From: Candidatus Woesearchaeota archaeon
GTDB taxonomy: Archaea > Nanobdellota > Nanobdellia > Woesearchaeales > JACJVV01
Length of the DNA stretch: 64,000 bases
NCBI GenBank assembly: GCA_020637495.1
Contig: JACJVV010000002.1
Location: 259,474-323,473 of the forward strand
Reading direction: 5' to 3'
Shown here: positions 8,176 through 16,157 of the stretch, in pieces
Position numbering within the stretch: position 1 is the first letter of the stretch
Layout of the letters: the number at the start of each line of letters is the position of its first letter
Position numbers and translations under genes: made by a program
The notes under the pieces: generated by a model
Seen by the model: only the letters and a program-made list of their open reading frames with translations
The model's database searches: none
What the model was told of the DNA's origin: nothing

Positions 8176-9384
8176 ATGAGTGAAGGCGTTAATTATCTTG
8201 GAAGTGCTTTAAGCAAATTGAAATCCATAGGCATGGAGATCATTGAGAAGGTTCAAGGTGAGGATGTCCAGCTGGGGCAGATGCTTCAGGAATCAGTAAC
8301 AATTGACCAGCCAAAGATCCTTGCCATTGCAGAAGTTCTCTCTTATGTTTCAACATTTACACAATTGACCATGGATAATGTTTCAGGTATGCATTATGGA
8401 ACTAGATATGGCGATATCAATAAGCAGTTCTCAGCTGCAAGAGGGATTCTTCAACAGCTTAACGAGCATAGATCAGAGGATAGTGCAGGTGGAAAAAAAG
8501 TCACACTACCTGAAAAGCTAGAAGAGATAGTAATACAATTAGGCGGTACCCCGCAGAAAAGGATAATCAAGGCAGTAGATGCATTCCTTGATGTTTCAGC
8601 AGATGCAAAGAAGACCTATGATAAGGCATATGCAATCTCAGAAGCATGGGAAGATTTCAGATTAGCATTGCAGGATGCTGAAGTTCTTACATATCAAGTC
8701 ATGACAAAGCAGAAAGAGGTTATGGACAATGCTCAGCAGATAGCTATCCAGAAGATGGAGCAATACGAAGCTATTGAAGCGAAGACTCAGAAAGACGATC
8801 CTCAAGCTATGACTGTAATGGTGGAAGCTAGGCAGGATAGAGACGTGGCTGCAATAGAATTCAGGAAACAGCAGAACATCTACAGGACACTTGACAAGGT
8901 TGCAAAATCATTGAGTGAAGGATATTCGCTTGGAGAAGCATTCATAGGAGATATGAGACAGACTTCAACTGCAATAAGAGACCTATGGGAGACTGGAGTC
9001 ATCAGCATGCATACCAACCAGTTCATATATCCATTGATGGCTGGAAATATAACTCAGAAACTAGTGCTTGATGAGCTTACACAAGCATCATATGCAATGA
9101 AGGAAGGAGTCAATGAAGGTATGAAAGCACTTACAGAGCAAGTTCAAGTCAATGAGGCTGCCGTAAAGGCTGCACATTCAGGAATCATTGAACCAGAAGT
9201 TTATAGTGGTTACATTGATGCTTTGCTGAAGTTAGAAGAGACAACACAGCCACTTATTGATGAGTGCGAGAAGAATAAGGCAGCTGCAATCCAGCAGATA
9301 AGCGATAAAAGAGAGCAGTACCAGAAAAAACTCCTTGAGATCAGGCTGGATTATGTAAGGGACAAGCCTCAAGAATTCAATTAA
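8176..9384 (+). CDS. Helical cytoplasmic protein
   Basis: 402 aa, not recognised with confidence. It is mainly alpha-helical with acidic, Gln-rich heptads; no signal peptide or membrane span. The layout (central helices with KQKEVMDNAQQIAIQKMEQ, and later SYAMKEGVNEGMKALTEQV) is loosely like TelA/toxic-anion-resistance proteins, but no diagnostic motif is seen, so this is only a suggestion. A strong Shine-Dalgarno TAGGAGGAGAG lies just before the ATG, and a TATA-like TTTTATAAC ~70 bp upstream, giving a leadered transcript unlike most genes here. It is divergent from the membrane coiled-coil gene. Confidence 0.55.
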   Translation: MSEGVNYLGSALSKLKSIGMEIIEKVQGEDVQLGQMLQESVTIDQPKILAIAEVLSYVSTFTQLTMDNVSGMHYGTRYGDINKQFSAARGILQQLNEHRSEDSAGGKKVTLPEKLEEIVIQLGGTPQKRIIKAVDAFLDVSADAKKTYDKAYAISEAWEDFRLALQDAEVLTYQVMTKQKEVMDNAQQIAIQKMEQYEAIEAKTQKDDPQAMTVMVEARQDRDVAAIEFRKQQNIYRTLDKVAKSLSEGYSLGEAFIGDMRQTSTAIRDLWETGVISMHTNQFIYPLMAGNITQKLVLDELTQASYAMKEGVNEGMKALTEQVQVNEAAVKAAHSGIIEPEVYSGYIDALLKLEETTQPLIDECEKNKAAAIQQISDKREQYQKKLLEIRLDYVRDKPQEFN

Positions 9385-9395
9385 TTGTTATCATA

Positions 9396-9420
9396 AATTT
9401 TTCTTTTTCTCTTTTTTTAT
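9396..9420 (+). terminator. Poly-T terminator after the helical protein gene
   Basis: A run of T-rich DNA (AATTTTTC, TTTTTC, TTTTTTTA) begins 12 bp after the stop. Archaeal transcription commonly ends in such T runs without a hairpin. Confidence 0.5.
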
Positions 9421-9484
9421 TACATGAAATTAAATTTCACTTTCTACTGAAAATTTTTTAAATATGCTATAACAAAAAGTAGAT

Positions 9485-10033
9485 ATGGACCCATACACAT
9501 TACTTGACAAATACCTGAAGAAAGGCTCCCCTATGTATAATATCATTGTTCCTCATTCTGAACATGTCGCTGAAAAAGCCTTACTGATCGCAGATAGGAT
9601 TCCAGAACTTAAACCTGATAAGAAATTCCTCAAAGAGATCTGTCTTCTTCATGACATAGGGATATGCAAAGTCAAGTCTGATATATTTCATGCTACAGGA
9701 AAGCATAAATATGTCGAACATGGGTTCTTAGGTGCAGAAATACTTAGGGAAGAAGGTTATCCTAAGCATGCGCAAGCAGTTGAAAGGCACATTGGTGTAG
9801 GTATAACTGAAGAGCAGATCAGAAGAGAGAAACTGCCTATACCTGTACGCGATATGGTTCCTGAAACAATTGAAGAGGAAATACTTGCATTCGCAGATAA
9901 CTTCTTCTCAAAGACTGATGGGCTTTTGCCTCTAGACGTGATCAAATCAAAACTTGCAAGATTCGGTGAAGAGAAGCCTGACAAGTTCAATGAATGGTGC
10001 AAAAGATTCAAGGAACCAGTTGATAGTAGTTAG
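9485..10033 (+). CDS. HDIG/HD-domain phosphohydrolase
   Basis: 182 aa, of the size and type of the archaeal TIGR00295 HDIG proteins. Metal-binding residues of the HD superfamily are visible: H24 in VPHSEHVAEKA, the LHDIG motif near residue 55, further His in the KYVEHGFLGAEIL and VERHIGVG segments, and a final Asp in EILAFADNF. It likely hydrolyses a phosphate ester of a nucleotide or related metabolite; the substrate is unknown. A TATA-like TTTTTTAAATATG ends ~25 bp upstream of the ATG, so it is leaderless. Confidence 0.8.
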   Translation: MDPYTLLDKYLKKGSPMYNIIVPHSEHVAEKALLIADRIPELKPDKKFLKEICLLHDIGICKVKSDIFHATGKHKYVEHGFLGAEILREEGYPKHAQAVERHIGVGITEEQIRREKLPIPVRDMVPETIEEEILAFADNFFSKTDGLLPLDVIKSKLARFGEEKPDKFNEWCKRFKEPVDSS

Positions 10034-10071
10034 TAACCTTTTTAAATAACTCAGATTGGGATAATGTCATA

Positions 10072-10182
10072 GTGAAGATAGCAGACCTGGCAAAACTCAT
10101 GGGCAAAAGTGTTGAAGAGCTAGAGAGAGAATTTGCTAAGCAAGATGAGATCATTGTCAATCTGAATGACAAGAAAAGATGA
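10072..10182 (+). CDS. Small 36-aa protein, GTG start
   Basis: GTG-started frame with an amphipathic helix, VKIADLAKLMGKSVEELERE, followed by a short acidic tail. It is supported by a TATA-like TTTTTAAATA at 10038-10047 with leaderless spacing and by an ATGA overlap of its stop with the next gene. The repeat of helix-turn-like residues (IADLAKLMGKS) could be a small DNA-binding helix, but the protein is too short to judge. Function unknown. Confidence 0.5.
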   Translation: MKIADLAKLMGKSVEELEREFAKQDEIIVNLNDKKR

Positions 10183-10397
10183 TTCTAATGTGCTTGAACA
10201 CAATATTGGGGAAAGTGATCTCAATCATCATTATTGTTGCAATCCCTGCAATCACATGCTCAATAAATTATTATTTCTACGCTAAAGTCAAAGGTGGAAG
10301 GAAATACAAGAACCGCCTCATTGCATCTGCTGTGATATTATCAGTAGTATGGGTAATAGCGTGCCTAACATTTCTTGCAAGCCCTATCTGCAATTGA
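10179..10397 (+). CDS. Small membrane protein, two spans
   Basis: 72 aa with membrane segments at ~10-31 (VISIIIIVAIPAITCSI) and ~47-68 (LIASAVILSVVWVIACLTFL), joined by a basic loop KVKGGRKYKNR. Translationally coupled to the 36-aa gene by ATGA. No family recognised. Confidence 0.6.
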   Translation: MILMCLNTILGKVISIIIIVAIPAITCSINYYFYAKVKGGRKYKNRLIASAVILSVVWVIACLTFLASPICN

Positions 10398-10497
10398 ATA
10401 TCGTCTGTTTTTCGTCATCAACTAGTCACATGCACGACATAACAAATACCACTCTAAAGAAACAATCTTTTTATACTAGGACACCAACACAAAAAAC

Positions 10498-11214
10498 ATG
10501 TCAAAAGAATGGTACAAGAAAAAAGGCTTCAAGAAGAATCCATTGCATGCTGAACCGATTTTTGGTGATAAGCTATTCGGCTATGATGCATTGCTTGACG
10601 AATTATTCTATCGTATCGAGGCAGGGAACATATTATTTCTGGAAGGAAAGACAAGCAAGACAGCAGTCCTGATGAAGCTGATCGAAAAATATAGGGGAGA
10701 AGGCAAGGTTGCATATCTAAACTGCAAGAGCCTTGAAGAAGAGCCTGACATACAATTGTTGCTGGCTAAAGGGAAGAAGATCAAGACAAGGGAGCTTGAG
10801 AGATTCCCAAGAAAGATGATAATACTGCTAGACAATGTAACCAGTCTTTCAGAGAAGAATGCTGAGAAGATAAAATTCTTTTTCGATCAAGGGATAATAC
10901 TCTCAGCTATTCTTACTGCAAATGATTATTCAAATGTTAGTATACCTGGAAGCTTAAGGCATAGGATTGGCAATAGGGTATACAAGCTAAGGGAACTGAC
11001 ACAGGATGAGATGATTGATATCATTCAAGAGAGGATAGATTTCAAGGACTTTCTCCCTGAGGATTGTATAAGGCTTATTGCAAAGAAGACAAAAGACATC
11101 AAATCATTGATCATAGAATGTGATTCAGCAATGTTTTTGATGGCGAATGAAGGCAAAGATGTAGTGGACGAGAACATGATCGAAAGGATGTTCCACGAGA
11201 AGGGAGCAAGATGA
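10498..11214 (+). CDS. AAA-like ATPase homologue with broken Walker A
   Basis: 238 aa, paralogue of the next gene: both begin with W-Y-K/S-x-x-GF-K-NPL, a domain order seen in ExeA/TniB/Orc-like ATPases. Where the partner has the P-loop LEGSYGTGKSS, this one has LEGKTSKTAV, which lacks the Gly-rich loop before the Lys. Walker B is IILLDNV with Asn in place of the catalytic Glu. It is therefore probably inactive and acts as a partner subunit. TATA TTTTTATAC at ~10470 fits a leaderless ATG. The stop overlaps the next ATG (ATGA). Confidence 0.7.
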   Translation: MSKEWYKKKGFKKNPLHAEPIFGDKLFGYDALLDELFYRIEAGNILFLEGKTSKTAVLMKLIEKYRGEGKVAYLNCKSLEEEPDIQLLLAKGKKIKTRELERFPRKMIILLDNVTSLSEKNAEKIKFFFDQGIILSAILTANDYSNVSIPGSLRHRIGNRVYKLRELTQDEMIDIIQERIDFKDFLPEDCIRLIAKKTKDIKSLIIECDSAMFLMANEGKDVVDENMIERMFHEKGAR

Positions 11215-11897
11215 GCTGGTATAGTGAGCTTGGATTCAAGCATAATCCATTGAGCATAAGGCCTACTGAGAACAACAACTTGATAGGGTATGAAAAGATA
11301 ATGCAGAGGATAATCTACCAGGTTAAGATTGGGAATGTGATCTTTCTAGAGGGATCATATGGGACAGGGAAGAGCTCAATACTGAGATACATCAGAAATA
11401 AGCTGAATAAGGATATACTATACTTCAATTATGCAAGGCAGAAAAGCCTCAAGACATCAATAATGAAGAGGAGGTCAGCATTACAAAAGCTCCTATTTCT
11501 TAAGCCTAAAAAGATGCTTCTTTTGATAGATGAGGCTAATCTTGCTGATTCGAAGGATTTTGATTTCCTCTATGAATACTATATCATGGATAGGGTTAAG
11601 TCAATAATATTTGCTGGCACTGACTTCAAGAAAGTACCTTTCAACAAAGCATTCAAGGCTGACACTAAGCTCTACAAGCTGAATGAGATAAGGGCTAATC
11701 TAGCTATTGAAATACTCAATCATAGGCTCCCTGGGCAGCAGCTGATCAGCCAAGTAATGGCAAAACGTATATTCCAGCTTTCATCAAATAATCCAAGATC
11801 CTACCTCGAGAATCTTGAAGACTTATTCAGGTATGCACATCATTTAGGCAGGAAGAAATTGACAAAGAAAGATGTAGAAGACTTCTTCAAGAAATGA
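11211..11897 (+). CDS. AAA-like P-loop ATPase
   Basis: 228 aa. Walker A is EGSYGTGKSS near residue 52 and Walker B is LLLIDEAN near 107, followed by a sensor-like segment IIFAGTDF and a C-terminal helical lid with SSNNPRSYLENL. This matches small STAND/Orc-like ATPases. It is coupled by ATGA to the degenerate paralogue upstream, so a heteromer with one active site is likely. The role could be DNA handling or chaperone-like; nothing more specific is visible. Confidence 0.75.
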   Translation: MSWYSELGFKHNPLSIRPTENNNLIGYEKIMQRIIYQVKIGNVIFLEGSYGTGKSSILRYIRNKLNKDILYFNYARQKSLKTSIMKRRSALQKLLFLKPKKMLLLIDEANLADSKDFDFLYEYYIMDRVKSIIFAGTDFKKVPFNKAFKADTKLYKLNEIRANLAIEILNHRLPGQQLISQVMAKRIFQLSSNNPRSYLENLEDLFRYAHHLGRKKLTKKDVEDFFKK

Positions 11898-11957
11898 CTA
11901 GACAAATAGTGAAAAAGTAGATTTAAAATAAAAAAATAAAAAATAATTCTAAGATTT

Positions 11958-12106
11958 ATAGAAAGTTTCGCAGAAACTTATAAGGGGTTTAATACCCCCA
12001 TACTTTAGTACGAAACTTTCTATCCCAAAAAATTGACTCTATCGTGAGTCCGTAATACCCCCCAATTAAGTTTGGGATAGGACGAACAATCAAAGAGTCA
12101 ATTTTT
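11958..12106. other. Double-hairpin structured element
   Basis: Two long perfect stems lie in tandem between convergent genes: 11958-11970 pairs with 12011-12023 (13 bp) and 12028-12040 pairs with 12094-12106 (13 bp). Each loop holds an inner hairpin (GGGG/CCCC near 11983-11998; CCCAA/TTGGG near 12061-12075). A third possible pairing joins TATCCCAAA (12021-12029) with TTTGGGATA (12071-12079), linking the two. It may be a bidirectional terminator or a noncoding RNA; sequence alone cannot decide. Confidence 0.5.
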
Positions 12107-12108
12107 CG

Positions 12109-12897
12109 TTATATTACACTCTTGAACACAGGTGGTCTGTTCACATTCTCAACAACAACTAGAACTTCAGCTGTGGTTGATTTGCTTCCATCAGAAGCCG
12201 TAATTGTGACAGTATATTCTCCTGCATCATCAAATGTAGTAAGTCTTGTTGATTCATCCATCCATCCTGAATATGATATATCCACATTATCTCCGTCAGG
12301 ATCGAATACCTCTGCATCGATCTCAACAAGATCGCCTTCCTTCACTGTTATGACATCAGACACATCTATGACAGGTGCAGCGTTCAATTGCTCAACAATA
12401 ACCAATATCTTCTCAATAGCCTTAAGCTCTCCATCTGATACTGTTATTGCTACTTCATAATTCCCTGCATCTCCTTCCTGTGTATGCCACTCTCCATTCT
12501 CATCCAATGGTTCACTGTAGGTGAAGAAAAGCTCATCACCATCAGGGTCTTCAGCTTCAATATTCGGGAATGATAATGTTTCTCCTTCTGTCAATACAAC
12601 AACCTGAAGCGTATCATCTATTTCTTCAACAGGCTGCACTGTCACTTCATGTTCAACATCTCCATCCTCAGCTCCTAATTCTGGCAGATCAACAAATATA
12701 TCAGATCCGGTATCCCCAGATCCATCATCACTGTCTGTAAGATTTAGATTATCAATATCGACAGCTGTCGCATTATCTGTCTCTTCACCCTTTGCATAAT
12801 CATACATCAATCTAGCCAATGATATAGCAAGTATGATAACTATCAGCAAAACCACCCAAAAAGCAGTCTTGTAGAATTTACTGTTCTTTTTAGCCAT
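12109..12897 (-). CDS. Membrane-anchored cadherin/PKD-like surface protein
   Basis: 262 aa. A short basic N-terminus (KKNSKFYK) is followed by one membrane span (residues ~13-33), an acidic linker, and two tandem extracellular Ig/cadherin-like repeats. Both repeats contain EDPDGDELFFTY / FDPDGDNVDISY and end in AGNYEVAITVSDG / AGEYTVTITASDG, patterns of the dystroglycan-type cadherin-like family. It stops almost at the edge of the double hairpin. Probably an adhesin or S-layer associated protein facing outward; ligand unknown. Confidence 0.75.
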   Translation of the reverse strand: MAKKNSKFYKTAFWVVLLIVIILAISLARLMYDYAKGEETDNATAVDIDNLNLTDSDDGSGDTGSDIFVDLPELGAEDGDVEHEVTVQPVEEIDDTLQVVVLTEGETLSFPNIEAEDPDGDELFFTYSEPLDENGEWHTQEGDAGNYEVAITVSDGELKAIEKILVIVEQLNAAPVIDVSDVITVKEGDLVEIDAEVFDPDGDNVDISYSGWMDESTRLTTFDDAGEYTVTITASDGSKSTTAEVLVVVENVNRPPVFKSVI

Positions 12898-13034
12898 TCA
12901 CATCACCTTATTTGCATTTATTTAATTTATAATCTTATTGCTTTAAAACCAGAAAATTCCTTTTTAAATATTGTTGTCTTATAGACGAGAATAACAGGAA
13001 AAGTCACAACCGCTTGATGTCAAAACACTATTGC

Positions 13035-13298
13035 TCAATCATAAATATTCTTACTTATTATCTCGATTAATTGTTTGGCACTCTCTTCTACAGTCCTCCC
13101 AGTTGTATCGATCATTGCTTTTCTTCCTTTGAACACATCATACATCGCATCATATCTTTCCTCTCTTTCCATGATAAGATAAGGGTTAGCTATCAGATAT
13201 CTATCTTTTGATTGGCCCCTAGCCTTGAGCCTCTGCAATCTTTCCTCTAATGAAACCTTAAAATATATGAGGAGATCAGGTTCTGAGGATATAAGGAA
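13035..13298 (-). pseudogene. 3' remnant of a thymidylate kinase gene
   Basis: The frame is open from 13298 to the stop at 13035 (88 codons) and reads SSEPDLLIYFKVSLEERLQRL, then ARGQSKDR, as in the C-terminal half of dTMP kinases (PDLxIYLxV strand, lid region). The N-terminal half with the P-loop and DRY motif is missing; a stop codon and unrelated sequence lie immediately upstream. No promoter or good start codon. It is a truncated copy and cannot be an active kinase. Confidence 0.65.
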
Positions 13299-13398
13299 TT
13301 ATGATACTCTAGTTTTTATGAAGAGCTACAATTATACTTACTTCCCTGAGATAATAAGGCAACAATTTGAAGAAAGAAATAATAGTAAGAAGAAATAG
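13267..13398 (+). pseudogene. Short fragment of an unknown gene
   Basis: An opposite-strand frame (43 codons from ATG 13267) overlaps the kinase remnant at its left end. Only the part from ~13295 looks protein-like (YDTLVFMKSYNYTYFPEII). It may be the 3' end of another gene joined to the kinase remnant at ~13295. Low confidence; it could also be chance. Confidence 0.3.
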
Positions 13399-13425
13399 TT
13401 AAAAAAAAATAAATGAAGAATGTAA

Positions 13426-14019
13426 TTATTCTACTGTAAGATCAAACCTTAGCTCAACTTCATCATTAACCCCAATATACTCAATCCCAAATTCTTTCAG
13501 AGATATGACAAAATCAGCAGAAACACTCTCTTCACCGACATCTACTGGAAAACTTATGTCCTTCGTTATACCATGGAATGTCAAAGGTCCAGATGCAATG
13601 CCATCATTGATCTCAGCATCAAACAATATTACTGGGTAATTATCAACATCGAAGAAATCAGCATTCTTCAGATGAGTATCAAGTCCACCAATCCCAGTGC
13701 TGACACTTGATGGATCTATTGAACCGCGTAATCCGATTATGTTACCATCTTCAATGATAAGGACACCTGCCCATTCCTGGAAAGTTCCATTGTGTGATTT
13801 ACCAGGACCAAATCCCTCAAATTGTATTGAACTGGATTCGTGATCTATTACTGCCTCCAAAGCATCGCTCTCAGGCATCTCACTGCTGTTTGAAATCTCT
13901 TCAACTGCAGCCTGCTCAGCATCGATATCACTTATTGTAGCTCTCGGAACATCTTCAGATGGACTGCAAGCGATAAGCAACAGGCTAAGAACTGTCAATA
14001 AAATATAGCTTATTTTCAT
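13426..14019 (-). CDS. YceI-family lipoprotein
   Basis: 197 aa. Signal peptide with lipobox (SLLLIACS), an acidic linker, then a YceI-like beta-barrel domain from ~60: SSIQFEGFGPGKSHNGTF, LRGSIDPSSV, GLDTHLKNADFFDVDNYP and a PLTFHGITKDISFPV strand. YceI barrels bind long-chain isoprenoids such as polyprenyl quinones; that role is inferred here. A longer frame begins at 14037, but the ATG at 14019 starts the signal peptide and has a TATA-like TCTATTTAAAC ~27 bp upstream. Neighbours are a cytochrome b5 lipoprotein and a DoxX protein, suggesting a membrane redox group. Confidence 0.8.
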   Translation of the reverse strand: MKISYILLTVLSLLLIACSPSEDVPRATISDIDAEQAAVEEISNSSEMPESDALEAVIDHESSSIQFEGFGPGKSHNGTFQEWAGVLIIEDGNIIGLRGSIDPSSVSTGIGGLDTHLKNADFFDVDNYPVILFDAEINDGIASGPLTFHGITKDISFPVDVGEESVSADFVISLKEFGIEYIGVNDEVELRFDLTVE

Positions 14020-14130
14020 GAATGAACAAGTCTCCAATCAGTTTAAATAGATTGTGAAAGTAAAAATCAAAAAAATAATTGGAGAAATAAGTAGAAATAA
14101 GGAGAAATAAGAAAATAGAAAAGAGATACT

Positions 14131-14622
14131 CTAATCTCCCAGAACACCTATCTCAAGACCTGCCAGTTCATTCTCTGGCCTTGTCTGTCCACCATGCTTT
14201 CTGTCAAAAGCAGCACTTCCATCGATACCGCATATCTTCATGATGTTCCTTTCACCACCTGGATGCTGAGAAACAAATGGAGTCAAGTCATAGACAAAAC
14301 CATCAACAGTTGTCCAGCAATCATCTTCAGTGGCATGCATTGCAACCTCTTCCAATGTGTACTCTCCATCATTTGCTGTATCATCTGCAGCATTCGCATC
14401 TATAGTGTCTGTTGCATCGGTGTTATCTTCCATTGCGGCAGGATTAGTGTCAGGCTCAGCTGCAGCCTGCTGATCATCCTGTGAAGGTTGATTATCGACC
14501 ATTGAGTCCTGATCTGCAGTATCTGTAACCTGCACGTTATTTGCATCATTGCTGGCGCATCCTAGTAGGAACACAGCCATAGCAACAATCAAGAATATAG
14601 GTAATGCTCTTATTATCTTCAT
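14131..14622 (-). CDS. Cytochrome b5-like lipoprotein
   Basis: 163 aa. Signal peptide with lipobox VFLLGCAS, a low-complexity Asp/Ala/Thr linker, then a cytochrome b5 heme-binding domain: YTLEEVAMHATEDDCW, the FVSQHPGGERNI heme motif, and a second His in FDRKHGGQT. The pair of His ligands is therefore present. It should hold heme b outside the membrane and pass electrons. A frame extends to 14646, but GCGAGGT just before ATG 14622 and the ATGA overlap with the DoxX stop support 14622. Confidence 0.85.
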   Translation of the reverse strand: MKIIRALPIFLIVAMAVFLLGCASNDANNVQVTDTADQDSMVDNQPSQDDQQAAAEPDTNPAAMEDNTDATDTIDANAADDTANDGEYTLEEVAMHATEDDCWTTVDGFVYDLTPFVSQHPGGERNIMKICGIDGSAAFDRKHGGQTRPENELAGLEIGVLGD

Positions 14623-14999
14623 TTTAACCTCGCTCTTATTGCCCACATATGCTCTGGGGTGAATACCAACACAAGTGTTGCTGCCATGAGGCCTACATCA
14701 CGTAGCATTATTTCACTCCATCCAAGATTGACTATAACACCAAGCAGAAGCAACGAAGCAAGTATAGCTGCAGGTCTTATCAGCAAACCGAGAAGAAGCA
14801 TTATTCCTGCTAAAGTCTCAAGAATGCCTATAAAGACAATGAAACCTACAGTACCTACTAGTGGTATAGACATTATCCAATTGCTTAGCCAATATATCTG
14901 CTCGCCTGGATCAATTATTGCTAATATCCCAAAGTACAGAAATATCAAAGCCATCACAACCCTAAGGAATAATAGGGCGATAAGATTTTTATCTTTCAT
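14619..14999 (-). CDS. DoxX-family membrane protein
   Basis: 126 aa with four membrane spans, the size and pattern of DoxX/DoxD-like proteins (FLRVVMALIFLYFGILAII, IGILETLAGIMLLLGLLIRP). The protein likely starts at ATG 14999: a TATA-like CATTATAAAG lies ~25 bp upstream, and the extra residues of a longer frame (to 15068) are not hydrophobic in a useful way. Its stop overlaps the cytochrome b5 start (ATGA). DoxX proteins often accompany quinone or thiol redox enzymes; the role here is inferred from the neighbours. Confidence 0.75.
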   Translation of the reverse strand: MKDKNLIALLFLRVVMALIFLYFGILAIIDPGEQIYWLSNWIMSIPLVGTVGFIVFIGILETLAGIMLLLGLLIRPAAILASLLLLGVIVNLGWSEIMLRDVGLMAATLVLVFTPEHMWAIRARLK

Positions 15000-15111
15000 A
15001 CTTGATTGCTCAAATGATACTTTATAATGTTTATGGAAAATGGATGAACAAAGAAAAAGCCAGAACATGGTACCAAAAGAATTATTAACAGGCTAATACA
15101 AACAGAAGGAT

Positions 15112-16101
15112 ATGCCAATAGGAAACCTAAAACTTCAGAATCCTTTCTTCCTTGCACCTATGGAAGCTGTAAACTGTGCTTCATTCAGGATTTTATGCAA
15201 AGAACGTGGAGCAGGACTTGTATATACTGATATGATTGATGCTGATAAATTCTATGAGAATGCAAGACAATATGGAGATGCAAAAGCAGTCAAACGCTTC
15301 ATCAATCCGCAGAAGCAGGAAGAGCCATTGGCTGTCCAGATGGGTGGAGGGGATATCAATACACTACGATACCTTGCAGAGATTGCTCAAAAGATACCTG
15401 AAGTGAAGATGATTGACCTTAACTGTGGCTGTCCTCTAGAATACATGCTTGACAAGAAAGGCGGATGCTATCTGATGAAAGAGCCAGAGCTATTATATGA
15501 TATTGTCAGAGAGCTTCGCAAAGCAATAAAGATTCCATTCACAATCAAATTGAGATCTGGCTGGGATGATGATACGAAGAATGTTATTGAAGTGGCAAAA
15601 GAATTGGAAAAGCTCGGCATTGATGCAATAACCGTGCATGCCAGGACAAGAAAACAGAAATATGATAGGAAATCAGACTGGCCATTAGTAAGAAAAGTTA
15701 AGGAATCAATAAGCATCCCTTTGATACTCAGCGGAGATGTTACAAACATCTATCTTGCATACATGGCATTCCAGCACACAAAATGCGACTTTATCATGAT
15801 CGGAAGAGGAGCAAAGAACAATCCATCAATCTTCAAAGCATTGAACGAATGGTACAAGGATCCTAAGGTTATGCCAAACAAACCACAATTCACATACGAC
15901 AAGAACCCAAAGACTGCAAAGAAAGATTTCATGGAATGGTTGAATCTCTACAAGAATGTTGAACACAGGAATGTATTCACAGAGATCCAGGACCATGCAT
16001 TATGGACTATTGTTGAGCTTAAGGGCAATGTGCAGCTCAAGAAGAAGCTCATGAAAGCAAGATCAGAGAAAGATATTGTTGCTGTGATAAAAGAACTCTG
16101 A
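15112..16101 (+). CDS. tRNA-dihydrouridine synthase
   Basis: 329 aa, FMN-dependent TIM-barrel enzyme that reduces uridine to dihydrouridine in tRNA. Seen: FFLAPMEAVNCASFR at the N-terminus, TDMIDADKF, the catalytic region DLNCGCPLEYML-DKKGG with the general-acid Cys, IPFTIKLRSGWDDD, ITVHARTRKQKY and MIGRGAKNNPSIF (phosphate-binding Gly/Arg). Length is usual for the family. Start 15112 follows an AAGGAT ribosome site. It stands alone. Confidence 0.9.
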   Translation: MPIGNLKLQNPFFLAPMEAVNCASFRILCKERGAGLVYTDMIDADKFYENARQYGDAKAVKRFINPQKQEEPLAVQMGGGDINTLRYLAEIAQKIPEVKMIDLNCGCPLEYMLDKKGGCYLMKEPELLYDIVRELRKAIKIPFTIKLRSGWDDDTKNVIEVAKELEKLGIDAITVHARTRKQKYDRKSDWPLVRKVKESISIPLILSGDVTNIYLAYMAFQHTKCDFIMIGRGAKNNPSIFKALNEWYKDPKVMPNKPQFTYDKNPKTAKKDFMEWLNLYKNVEHRNVFTEIQDHALWTIVELKGNVQLKKKLMKARSEKDIVAVIKEL

Positions 16102-16157
16102 TTATTTCGAATTTCTAGGAATAATTTCGATTTTGTCGTCGACAGGTATTTTAAGGT

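Noticed and set aside
8176..9384. TelA toxic-anion resistance protein
   Set aside because: Only the helical layout is similar; no signature motif seen, so it is left as unknown.
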